From Adiantum capillus-veneris (lineage: Eukaryota; Streptophyta; Polypodiopsida; Polypodiales; Pteridaceae): DNA of 64,000 bases. Below, piece by piece: positions 1-9,945 of the stretch. The position numbers and the translations under genes were made by a program. How positions within the stretch are numbered: position 1 is the first letter of the stretch; each line of letters begins with the position of its first letter. The stretch lies in the NCBI GenBank assembly GCA_014529385.2, contig CM043955.1, positions 148,999,640 through 149,063,639 on the forward strand, written 5' to 3'. The notes beneath the pieces are model-generated. The model saw nothing but the letters and a program-made list of their open reading frames with translations. It was not told the origin of the DNA and did no database searches.

Positions 1-2160
1 GAGAGAATAAACTTTATGGTAATTGAAAGAAAAGTGAGTTTTTCTTACAAGAGATTCAATATTTAGGTCACATTATCTCTCAAGATGGCATCCAAATGGA
101 TCCATCAAAGTTAGAGGTAATAAAAGGATGGCCTAAACCAAGGAATATTCATGAACTAAGAAGCTTATAGGTATGTGTAAATATTACAGACGCTTCATAG
201 AAAAGCTCTCACAAATCGCGGGACCATTACATGACCTAACAAAGAAAACGTTAGGTATACATGGTCTGCCAAGGAGAACAATGCTTTCAAAAAGCTTAAA
301 GGGAAGCTTATCTCTCAACATGTGCTTACACTATCGGATCTCTCAAAGCCATTTGAGGTCCAATGTGACGCTTGTGGTGATTGCCTTGGAGCTATTTTAC
401 TCCAAGAAGGGCATGCCATAGCCTATGAAAGTCGAAGGCTCGACCTGTTGAGCAAGCTCTAGGCATATACAAAAAGGAACTCCTTGCAGCTCTACATGCC
501 TTAGACTCATGGGAGCACTATTTATTGGGGACTCCTTTCATTCTGCGGACGGATCACCAAAGCCTTAAGTACTTCATGACACAGACCAAGCTCTCCGACA
601 AACAAATGAGGTGGGAAAATTTCCTTTTGCAATTTCATTTTCATAATGCTCACATTGCTGGCAAGCATAATCAAGTAGCCGATGCACTCTCAAGACGACT
701 GAGAGTGAATGCGGTTTCCATAGCAACTCACAATGATCTATCTTCTATGATAGACGAGTACGCTGTTGATCCCGATTTTAGAGATGTGATTTCAACCCTT
801 GCATTAGGGAAGAAAGAGGAACCATTTACTTTACAAGATGGTTATCTTCTCTATGGCAATAGACTATGCGTTACTAACTCACTAGGTAGAAAGTAATGTA
901 TGAATCTCATGCTCCTCCTTATGCGAGGCATAGAGGGATTCAGTCTACCCTAAAAGGGATTGAAACATATTTTTATTGGCCTACCATGAAAGAAAACATA
1001 CAAGAGTATGTTTCTAAATGTGAGGTATGCCAAAAGACGAAGTTTGATAGAGGGAGGCAACCTGGATTGCTTCAACCTTTGCCAATCCCTAATTCACCAT
1101 GGGAGAGAATATCCATGGATTTGATCTTTGGATTGCCTAAGTCTATCCATGGAAGTAGGAGATATGGACGATAGTAGACAGGTTCAATAAACAAGCTCAT
1201 TTTATACCTGTCAAAAAGACTATCAAAGCCCATCAAATGGCAACCCTCTTCATTCCACAAATCTTCAAGTACCATGGCTTGCCAATGTCCATAGTGTAAT
1301 ATAGAAATCCTAGAATGACCAGTAATTTTTGGAAGGGTCTCTTTGAGAATATAGGGACAAGACTAAATTTCTCTTCGGCCTATCACCCGCAAACGGATGG
1401 CCAAAGTGAAATAGCTAACCTAACAATCCTTGATCTACTAAAAGCCTATGTAATGGAAGTAGATCAAAGGTCCCAATGGGAGAAGTACTTACCCTTGGTG
1501 GAGTATGCCTACAATAACACCGTACATGCTTCCACGGGAAAAGCACCTTTTGAGGTAATTGAGGGAAGATAAAAAAGTCCCCTGCTACTTAAGGTACACG
1601 AGAAGATCTTCGTTGCAGATGAGTATAGCCGAGACCTACAAGAATCTTTCCAAAAGATTAAGGATGCTATCTCTATCTCATAGCAAAGGCAAAAGGCTAC
1701 TGCTAATAAGCACAGAAGAGGCCAAGCCTTTAAAGAAAATGATTGGGTCTAACTTAAATTTCCCAAGGCTCGATTAAGGCACACAACGGGCAAGAATCCT
1801 ACGTGACACCAAAAGTACTATGGTCCCTTCCAGATTCTTAGGCCAATCAATAAGATGGTCTATCAACTCAAGTTGCCCAGCCATTGGCTCATACACAATT
1901 CTTTCCATGTGAGCCTACTAAAGCCTTACAAAGGAGAGCCACCTCAAGAACCAACTATTGAAGACCCACCGGAGATTGAGGACCAAGAAGAGGTGCTGCA
2001 GCCCGAGTCCATTCTCCGATATGAAGACAAGGTATAAAGAGGCGGTAAGACTATCCGACGATATCTTATTAAGTTTAAGAATTATCCTTTTGAAGATGCT
2101 AGATGGATGCAAGGCATACAATCAAAGGATAACCTAAACCTTGTCAATGCTTCCCTAGAG
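1..2160 (+). pseudogene. Ty3/gypsy chromovirus pol fragment (RT end, RNase H, integrase, chromodomain)
   Basis: The 3' half of a chromodomain gypsy polyprotein enters from the left edge. Visible in order are the end of RT (QYLGHIIS near 55-80, YYRRFI near 180), RNase H (QCDACGDCLGAIL near 360-400, TDHQSLKYF near 548, DALSRR near 683), the integrase zinc region (H-x-H then CEVCQ near 1021), the core with HPQTDGQSE near 1385, and a chromodomain near 2010-2110 (YLIKFKNYPFEDARWM). Frameshifts and stops occur near 170, 430, 895, 1165, 1297, 1570, 1750 and 2035. The usual integrase D near 1300 is replaced (reads YRNPRM). The copy cannot encode a working protein. Family assignment is secure from motif order; the chromodomain places it among chromoviruses. 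Confidence 0.92.
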
Positions 2161-2516
2161 TCAACAGATGTACAAATATTTAAAATGAGAAAAGTTTTTG
2201 TCTTATAAGACTCTCTTTTTCTTTATTGCGCACAAATGTTAAGTAGTATGCATGCTTAGATCAAGTTTGCGGAGTCGACGTCTCCCAAACACCAAGTAGA
2301 GCTTGTCACTCTACTATGGAAGATTGATAGGATTGATGTGCAGACATGCTTGCGGCAGCTTAGGCTCTCAAGCGCTAAATGGATTAGTCATCCATTCTAG
2401 AACGATGTTGTAGGGTAAGATAGGGATCCTCTACCCGCTAGAAAAAGGACTAATGAATAGGCTTTAAATTCTCTACCCCATAGTCGAGGACGACTATGAT
2501 TTCAAGACAGAGGTAA
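2161..2516 (+). other. Untranslated stretch between chromodomain and LTR, with polypurine-like end
   Basis: No coding signal follows the chromodomain. The last bases before the LTR read GACAGAGGTAA, a weak polypurine tract. It stands where a plus-strand primer site is expected, immediately before TGTCATAA. Confidence 0.5.
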
Positions 2517-3411
2517 TGTCATAATAACTAGTATCTAATTCTCCTAAATGATTTTCTCATGTAAAACTGATTATTTAATATGGGGAAGTGCCAGGGGAGA
2601 AAAAGATAGAATATTGGTTAAGCTGGCAGACCGGCCACATTAGGGATCCAAAGGAGGTAAAATAGGGATCCATGGGGGGGCCATCTGCAAAAGAGCAATG
2701 TGCAACAATGGGCTTTAAAGACCCTAAGGTTCAGCCCATTAAGACTTCCAAAATGCTAAGGTTCCAAAATTCAAAGGTTGTGCCCAAAGGTCAAACACTA
2801 GGGAAATTGGATGCTTTGTGTGTGTACCAAAAAATCTTCAAACCTCATACAAAGGAGGGGGTGAGCCTTGTTGCAAGTAGGGGATGAGAGAGAAACACAC
2901 AGATACACACACTCACAAGCTTCCTTTACACAAAGGGAATGAGGGACACATGTCACCTCCCTAGCCCAGATGTCCACAAGGTGCACTCAAATCCTATTGG
3001 ATGGCCATGGAGGTGGACCAATGAGAATTAGGCCAGAGTAAATCTAGTTTAATTGATTTAAAACCACTTAATAAAAGAACCAATAAGAATTAAGCTCTCT
3101 AGAAGACTATTGGATAGTCTCCCAAGGGGTCCAATGAGCATTCAACAGCCGAATGGCTTGCCTGATTCCTATTGGCTAGGAGACAAAGGGGTCCAATGAG
3201 AGTTTAGTTGCATTAATTAATTAACCTAAAGCTCTCGAAAAAGGGGAAAGGGAGACACGTGTCACAAGACTATCACTTATGCTTCTTGAATCCTACTGGA
3301 TAAGCTTGGAGGGGTCCGATGGGAAGCCAGCAAGAGGAAATAGCATGAGGGGTCGACCAAGAGAGAGGAGGGGCTGAATTTCTCAAGGCATTATTCCACA
3401 CGCACTCACAC
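2517..3411 (+). repeat. LTR, 5' part, of the chromovirus-like element (split by a LINE)
   Basis: It begins TGTCATAATAAC right after the purine-rich end of pol. A minus-strand paralogue starts at 58051 with TGTCATAA and shares the next stretch (AATGATTTTCTCAT, then ACTGAT) and the GGGGTCGACC-type block further in. The sequence stops inside a CA/CT-rich run near 3400-3411, where LINE A1 begins. The LTR resumes at 7919. The part 2990-3330 carries a fourfold array pairing ATTGG with GGGGTCCAATGAG. The LTR call rests on the internal paralogue and position, not on a database match. Confidence 0.75.
2985..3330 (+). repeat. CCAAT/ATTGG array inside the LTR
   Basis: Four diverged units near 2990-3030, 3075-3145, 3164-3206 and 3289-3327 each contain a TCCTATTGG or ACTATTGG half and a GGGGTCCAATGAG or similar half on the opposite strand sense. 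CCAAT boxes are NF-Y binding sites in plants. An enhancer role in the LTR is inference. The paralogous LTR shows only one clear pair, near 57296-57335. Confidence 0.5.
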
Positions 3412-3417
3412 TAGCTC

Positions 3418-4407
3418 ATGTCAGAACTGAAAAAACTGTCAAAACTTTGCGTTTTTGTTGCCGACTTGAAGGCAATGTCAGACAAAACTCGCAAGGGTGG
3501 AAAAGCCACACTCGCCATGGAGAATGATGCAAAATCTCCAAGGAATTTGGATGCTAATCCAACCACATCGTCTACAACAACGGAAGCAATGATCATGGCT
3601 TACTTGATCTCGTTACAAGAAACCGTCAACAAGCAAGGTGAAGAGTTGCGCGCACTTGCAATGGAGAATGGTACTTTAAGAGTTCTCGTTGTGGAGAATG
3701 AGCACCTCAAGAAGGTTCTTGAAATGCAAACAACGCGTTTGATGCATCTTGAGAATGAAGTTCAAGAATGTAAACGCTCTCTTGTGGACATGAGTGTAGT
3801 GAAAGAGTGCTTGAGCAAAGTTGAGAGTGATCATGTATTGAAAGAGGAAACGATAGATACAATACGACATGATGTATGTGAGATGAGAAATGCATCCAAA
3901 TCATGGGCTGATATATGTAAGGATAATGTGGTTTCTACATCTCCTATCACGCAAGCCGTTGTCCAAGCAAAGAATGTAGAGAATGTGGACACTCAAGAAT
4001 TGCAAGAACGACAAAAACGCTCAAAGAACATCGTCATTCGTGGAATCAAGGAGGAAAGCATGGAAACACCCCAATCTCTTGCGGTTGCTATTGAAGAGTT
4101 TTTTGCTACACACTTTGGCTTGTCAGGAATCATGGCTTATGGTGCACATCGAGTTGGAAAACAAGGAGTCCCTCGCTCGGGAGAAAGACCTATTGTATGT
4201 ACCATGGCTGATGAGGTAAAGAGAAAGATCATCCTTGACAATGGTTGGATCTACCTCAAAGGAACGGGTTGTAATGTATATGAGGATCGCACTCTTATGC
4301 AACAAAATGTACGTCGCAAAGCATACGAGGAAAGAAGCAAGAAGGTTAAGGTATCATCTCAAGAAGAAAAGGCACTTGAGGAGGATGCAAGTCCACCCAA
4401 CAAATAG
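3418..4407 (+). CDS. LINE ORF1 protein, L1-like nucleic-acid-binding chaperone (copy A1)
   Basis: An open frame of 329 codons. Comparison with B1 ORF1 suggests the true start is the in-frame ATG at 3475 (MSDKTRKGG), giving 310 residues. The middle is a long coiled coil rich in heptads (LQETVNKQGEEL, then ENEHLKKVLEMQTTRLMHLE). The C-terminal half matches the L1 ORF1 RRM-like domain: RSKNIVIRGIKEE, AHRVGKQG, RPIVCTMADEVKRKIIL and VYEDRT. In L1 elements this protein trimerises and coats the element RNA. It lies six bases upstream of ORF2. No frame break is seen. Confidence 0.85.
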   Translation: MSELKKLSKLCVFVADLKAMSDKTRKGGKATLAMENDAKSPRNLDANPTTSSTTTEAMIMAYLISLQETVNKQGEELRALAMENGTLRVLVVENEHLKKVLEMQTTRLMHLENEVQECKRSLVDMSVVKECLSKVESDHVLKEETIDTIRHDVCEMRNASKSWADICKDNVVSTSPITQAVVQAKNVENVDTQELQERQKRSKNIVIRGIKEESMETPQSLAVAIEEFFATHFGLSGIMAYGAHRVGKQGVPRSGERPIVCTMADEVKRKIILDNGWIYLKGTGCNVYEDRTLMQQNVRRKAYEERSKKVKVSSQEEKALEEDASPPNK

Positions 4408-4413
4408 GGACAC

Positions 4414-7400
4414 ATGATCTATGAGACCAACTCACGCTTGCGAATAAGCTTTTGGAATTGTAACGGGTATCCATGGAATGCGGGAATTGGCATTGATGAG
4501 CTTACCAATGACTCCGATGTGATACTTCTTGTCGAAAATGGGAGCATGATGCGCAACGAATTCTTGGATTTGACAAATACGATGTACATTCTTTGATGTG
4601 GGCCAAAAATGCAAAGCAACGAAGAGGCCAAGGAGGCATAGCATGTATGACCAAAAAGGGTTTGAAAGATGTTTCCATTGTCAAAGAAGATAAGTATAAA
4701 CGCTACTTATGGCTGAAAATCAGCCCACCAAATGGTCAAGTCATGTTTGTGGCCGGCTGCTACGTTCCTCACTATGACTCCAACTTTTATGCTCGCTTGA
4801 ATATGGATAGAGATCAGCCCTTTGTTGAACTAGAGGAAGACATTGCTTATTACAAGGATCAAGGTGAAGTCATTGTTTTTGGAGACATGAATGCTCGCAC
4901 AAATATGTTACAACACGACACACAACAAGTCGACATGCCGCATGTATAAGAAGAGTGGATGACTCATACATGTATAATCGAAGTTCTAATGATGCAAAAG
5001 AAGTGGATCACTATGGAAAGTCACTTCTACATATGTGCAATAGTACCGGAATGCTCATTGCAAATGGTGTATCTCTATGGCAAGGCACCAATGACTTTAC
5101 ATGTAGAAAGCACAATGGTGCTAGCGTGATTGACTATATGTTGTTCTCAGAAGCCACTCTAGAATGCATACAAAGCTTTACACTTGGTGAATGGAATCCT
5201 GGAATCGGATCATAGGATGTTATGTATTGACCTCAAGTGTGGTAAACGGCCCGAGCATGTAGCCTCCAATCATGATGTGAATCATTTGTACCTACGTCTA
5301 GACTTCAAACGAGCACTTATATATGCTGATATGGTGGACCAAATGTTAAGCATGATAGAGCATCAAGGGAGCCAACATTAGAATGCAAGTGGAAAGTTTT
5401 CAAAGAAGTAATTTTCTCTTGTGCGAAGGAATGCTTTTCGGCGAAACACATGTCTTGCAAAAGGTCTAAGAAGGGTAGCACCAAGAAGAAATGGTTTGAC
5501 ATGGAATGTAGTCAAGCCCGAAAACACTTGCTAAGATTGGATGCAATCAAAGACAAGGAAGTTTACTTGGAATGTTCACACACATACAAAGCACTTGTTC
5601 AAAAGAAGAGGAGAAGGTGGGAAGTCGAAAAACAACTTCTTTTAGCACAAGAGAAAGCACATGCATGTGGCAAGTTTTGGCAAAATCTAAAAGGCAAGCG
5701 CGTTGAGAGCTTTGGTGACTTGACTCTTGAGGATATGTATATGCATTGTAAGAACCTCTATGAGCAACCCAATGTTGATAATATGGAGGGTTGTAGCTCC
5801 CTTCCATTTATGTCTCCCTTCTTTACCATTGAAGATGTATGCCGCGCGCTTGAGAAACTTGCTACTCGCAAGGCAGGTGACCTTCAAGGTGTCAAGGCTG
5901 AAATGATTAAATGGACAAGCAAGAAAACACGATATTGGATATGCGATATGTTTAACCTTGCACTTCAGTATGGCATGCCTCATGATTGGAGTGCAAATTG
6001 GATCAAACCTTTGCACAAAGGAGGAGATGTAAACAATGTGAACAACTATCGCACTATAATGGTTGGTTCTTTGATGGCAAAGTTATTTGGATGTATCATG
6101 GAGATGAAGATAAGTGAATGGGCTGAAAAGAATGGCAAACGTGCGCTTGGCCAAGCAGGTTTTCGAAAGCATCATAGCACTATTGATCACCTTGTCACTC
6201 TTCGAGTTCTTATGGAAGCGTCTCGATTGAAAGGAAAAAAGTTGTATTGTTGCTTTGTGGATTTCAAGAAAGCTTTCGACATGGTACCGCGAGGAAATCT
6301 TTGGAGACGTATGCAAAGCCTTCAAGTGCCGAGAGAATTTATGCATGCAGTCTTTCGCATCTACCAAAAAGTGATATGTCGATTACGTATGGGAGATGGA
6401 ATTTCAGAATTTTTTGCAAGCACTATTGGTGTCAGACAAGGATGCCCACTTTCCCCAACCCTCTTTGGGCTACTCATTGATGAATTGGAATACATGGTTC
6501 TTGATTTTATGCAGCAAGAAGGCATAGAAAAGGTTAAGATTGGAAATGCGGTGATCATGCTTTTGCTTTATGCCGATGATGTAGTGCTCTTGGCACATAC
6601 CTTAGAAGATGCACAAAAGCTTATGAGTGTCTTGGAACGCTTTTGCCTACATAGCGGGCTGATCGTGAATGGATCCAAAACCAAGGTTATGCTTGTAAAG
6701 ACCTCAATGACGAAAATCCATGCATTGTATACAACAATGAGAAACTTGAAGTGGTAGATCACTTCAAGTACCTTGGCCTTGAGGTTCCATCCAATCATAA
6801 ATGGAAGGATTGTGCAATGCGTCGCTTGGAAGCGGGAAGAAAGAGGCCTTATTATGCATTTGAGAACATGTGCAATGCAGGAGAGATCAAGTGTTGGGCT
6901 CTCAAAAAGTACCTCTTTGACACATTGGTGACACCAGTGCTTCTTTATGGAGTGGAGGTGTGGGGTGGAAGCATCGGGAAGTCTACTTGGAAAGAGTTTG
7001 AGAATGTCCAAAAGCGTTTTCTCACCAACTTTCTCCAAGTCAAGACACAAACACCCTACATGCTCTTACTTCTTGAGTCCGGATCGCTTCCATTGAGGTC
7101 TTGGGCATGGAAAGGGTTGTGGAGTACATGCGTAAGACACAACGTAGCCCTTTGCATCGACTTCCTAGAATCGCATATGAAGCAAGTCAAAAGGTTCAAA
7201 AGACATGCAAGAGCAAAATACTAAGTTCAGGGTGGATGCTTGATATCAAGAAATGGTTTGGAAGATGGGATGCATGTCACTTGGTCAAGGATGCGTCGAT
7301 CGAATCCCAAGTTAATGAGGCCTTCTTACAACGCCAATGTATCATGGCTTGGGAGAAATCTGGAGGTTCTCGCTTCAGCCATTACACCACACACGTTGCC

Positions 7401-7772
7401 CCAAACTACAAATCTCTCTTCTTCTCGGAACGAGGTAACCGAACCCCTTCCTACATCCTTGAGCCCATCCCGTTGAGTGCGATCCGCACCATTGCCTCCA
7501 TTCGTCTTAGCTCCCATTCTCTACGCTGCGAGACAGGACGTTGGGGCACTGGCGAGGAGTGTCATCGACTTTGCACCTTATGCCCTCGTCAAGTGCGAGA
7601 GAGTGAGTACCACACACTACTTGAGTGCTCAGCTTTTGACCACATTAGGTCCTCTTTTCCCCATATATTCAGCCATGAGCTCTCCCTACATACCTTCCTC
7701 TCCAACCACGATGTGGACTCTCTATTGCGACGCTCATTTCAGCCATTTTTGAGCATCGAGAGTCACTTATGA
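4414..7772 (+). pseudogene. LINE ORF2: APE endonuclease, reverse transcriptase, CCHC finger (copy A1, broken)
   Basis: The endonuclease domain shows FWNCNGYPWN at the start, a catalytic-type LVE, VAGCYVPH, GDMNAR, IDYMLFS and SDHRML. The RT shows FVDFKKAFDMVPR (motif A), QGCPLSPTLFG (B), LLLYADDVVLLA (C) and YLGLEV (E). The C-terminus has a C-x2-C-x8-H-x4-C finger, CTLCPRQVRESEYHTLLEC, near 7572-7630. These domains in this order define APE-type LINEs of the L1/Tx1 group. Single-base frameshifts lie near 4535, 4946, 5205, 5375, 6700 and 7093, with another near 7700. All catalytic motifs survive, so the copy decayed recently. Confidence 0.9.
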
Positions 7773-7811
7773 ACTCCACTCACACCACGTGACATGTTCA
7801 TTTGGTCCCAT

Positions 7812-7827
7812 AGGTCATATTTGACCT
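7812..7827 (+). other. Conserved LINE 3' hairpin
   Basis: AGGTCATATTTGACCT folds into a six-pair stem with a TATT loop. It sits about 20 bases before the TCTA tail. The same hairpin, with few changes, lies at the 3' ends of copies A2, A3, A4, A5, B1, B2, A6 and the ORF1-only-like element. Stringent LINEs use a 3' stem-loop for reverse-transcriptase recognition; that role here is inferred. Confidence 0.6.
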
Positions 7828-7845
7828 CCCAGGACGATAATAGAA

Positions 7846-7868
7846 CTATCTATCTATATATCTATCTA

Positions 7869-7919
<51 letters not shown>
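7846..7919 (+). repeat. TCTA/TC microsatellite tail of LINE A1
   Basis: TCTA repeats pass into (TC)n, with one TTC interruption near 7901. The tract joins the LINE 3' end to the resumed LTR. Confidence 0.95.
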
Positions 7920-7921
<2 letters not shown>

Positions 7922-8589
7922 TGTCAAGCTTTAATGGAAAGCTTATCACCTACTCCAAGCTTGTGAGAAGGGAGGCCTACACTAACAACTCTTGGCTTTG
8001 TCATGCAAATCCAACCAAGAGCCAAGCTTCAATGCATGCTCATCTCCTCTACCATGCTAATTACTAAGCTATGCTATGCTAATATGAGTGATTATGTGAG
8101 GAGATGTACTTCTTTCTCGTAAGACTACTCCTTCTTCCTCTCAATCTACTCTCATACCCTGCTAGCTCTCACCATCTTCGAAGGTGTGTGAGGTCTTGGG
8201 TCTGAGACCGTGAGGGAATTGATGTTGTGTTTTAGAAGTGTTTTGCTTAGTTCTTGAAGCTTCCATCTTCATTGCACTAGCTAGTTATTGAAGGAACACA
8301 AAGAATTGTATTGTAAAATGTCTCTCTTGATGGGGGAAACCTACAATACAAAGCCTTTTGGAGGGGGGACTGGATCCATGTAAATCAGGTCCTCAACTGT
8401 TGTCAATAGCTTAATTTCTCTCTCTTTTGAAGTATTGTTCATGCCTATCTAACTAGCTGTTATGCTTTTTGTTGCTCTATCCACCCAAGCACTCTTGTTA
8501 TGCTCATTAGGAACCTATTCTAATGAAATGCTCACTATGTTCATGCTATTTTCCGCTACACACAAGTTACTAGGCCATTAAATGTTACA
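7920..8589 (+). repeat. LTR, 3' part, ending at the primer binding site
   Basis: Resumption of the LTR after LINE A1. The first 60 bases align with the minus-strand LTR just past its microsatellite (shared GTCAAG, TCTCCAAGCT and GCCTACAC). It ends TTACA at 8589, followed by a tRNA-Met primer site. Both parts of the LTR sum to about 1.56 kb, against 1.75 kb for the paralogue at 56303-58051. Confidence 0.75.
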
Positions 8590-8590
8590 T

Positions 8591-8602
8591 TGGTATCAGA
8601 GC
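8591..8602 (+). other. Primer binding site for initiator tRNA-Met
   Basis: TGGTATCAGAGC complements the 3' end of plant initiator tRNA-Met. It is the standard minus-strand primer site of many plant LTR retrotransposons and lies one base past the LTR end. Confidence 0.9.
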
Positions 8603-8989
8603 ACAAGGTTTCTCTTTTCTTGCTCAAGAAGGTAGGTCCTCAAGCTAGCTATAAATGGTTGGTATTATTAATTGCAATTGAGTAAGTAGAATAGGGATTT
8701 TTCAACCTTGCAGTGCGCCTGCCTTCGTGCACATAACGGGGCATCACTGTCCAGAGCTATGGTCTTAATAGTCGAGTCCTACGGGGCTTGCCTATGGCTT
8801 CACCACTAGTGAGCTATTAGAAGCTTGATAGGAGCCGGTGCTGTTTTGGTGTTGAAAGACCCTCTCTTCTATTCCTTGCAATTAATGAATTCAATCCACG
8901 GGTACAATAGCTTGAGTGCTTTTCTAGAGGGGTAAAGAGGAGTAGCAACTAGGGCTTGAAGTGCCAAAGTACACCTAAAAGTTGTTAGA

Positions 8990-9945
8990 ATGGATGACAA
9001 TAGTAAAGAGAGTGAAATTAATGTTCATAGCTTTGATTTTGCTAATGAACACGCTACTAGTTATTTCCCTATGCTTGTTAACTATCTTGTTTCTAGGCCT
9101 CAACAAGCTATGGGCAATCCATCCCTCCAAAGTGAAGTGTAACGGCAGCTTCGTGCTCATGGGATTCTCCAAACTCCTCACCATGACGAGAGAGTACCTA
9201 GGAAGCCTCCTTGCGAGACTCCCAAAAGAGGCCTCTCTCCGATTTGGGAAGAAGAAGAGGATCCATACGAAGGGCTCAAAAATTTGCTTCTTGATGATGC
9301 ATCTCCTTCTCAAAAGAGAACTTAAGAGTCTCCACTGAAGGTACGAGAAAGAAGTGAGTCTCCTTCCACCTCGACAGAGATGGCTCCACAAAGACGGTGG
9401 GCTAAACGCTCTCCATCACCTCCTAAACGGAGAAGACCATCGCACACTTCTCCACACCATAATTGAAAGAGGGATGACAAAAAGCAAGAGAAGCAAAAGG
9501 CGAGAAAGAGGTCACCCTCTTCTTCATCTTCTTCATCCTCTTCCTCTTATGAAGAAAGTGATGGTGCGGACAAAGAGAACCAAGGCAAAAAAGAGGCGAG
9601 AAAGACGTCACCCTCTTCTCCATCTTCCTCAAATTCTTCATCTTCTGAAGAAAGCGATGGTGAGACTTTTGAACCATAAAAAAGAAGAGGCCATAGGAAA
9701 TCCTATGCTACGTGGAAGAGGTCGTCCAAGCTCAAGAAGTTCAAAGAGGGAGGAAAGAGCATCTGTTTCCTTACCTACGATGGCACCTTTGGTGCTACGG
9801 ACAAAGTCTTGGCCTTTATCCAACAATTCGATGTGGCGTTTGGAGATGAGGGCATCACGGAGTCCTCTAAGCTACGCCATGTAGCCATGCACTTTCAAAA
9901 GTCTCAATGGTGGTCTAACCTACGGGCCAACGGTGAAGCTTCTAG
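8990..9945 (+). pseudogene. Ty3/gypsy gag fragment
   Basis: From ATG 8990 the frame reads MDDNSKESEINVHSFDF, then VNYLVSRPQQAMGNPSLQ. Stops follow near 9139 and 9327 and frameshifts after that. The middle is a serine/lysine/arginine-rich low-complexity region (9500-9690). The end, ICFLTYDGTFGATDKVLAF followed by AFGDEGITESSKLRHVAMHF, matches the start of a retrotransposon gag domain. It is cut at 9946 by a G-run. A related gag is on the minus strand at 55515-56117, behind a related LTR. Confidence 0.8.

Larger units (their letters stand above)
3412..7919 (+). mobile_element. LINE copy A1 (APE-type non-LTR retrotransposon) inserted in a TC microsatellite of the LTR
   Basis: A nearly full-length LINE with ORF1 and ORF2 in order, a short 3' UTR, a 3' hairpin at 7812-7827 and a tail of TCTA then TC repeats ending near 7919. 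Flanking LTR sequence is continuous across it when compared with the minus-strand LTR at 56303-58051, which holds only a GA/GT/G microsatellite at the same place. The 5' UTR is about 60 bp, shorter than the roughly 230 bp of B1, so A1 is slightly 5'-truncated or has a different leader. ORF2 carries several single-base indels. Confidence 0.9.

Noticed and set aside
5547-7050. Open frames antisense to LINE ORF2 (and the matching ones in other copies)
   Set aside because: They are shadows of the ORF2 frame, repeated in every LINE copy, and have no motif of their own.
9354-9884. A plus-strand Arg/Lys-rich frame of 176 codons
   Set aside because: It overlaps the Ser-rich middle of the gag remnant in another frame; the gag frame has the conserved motifs.
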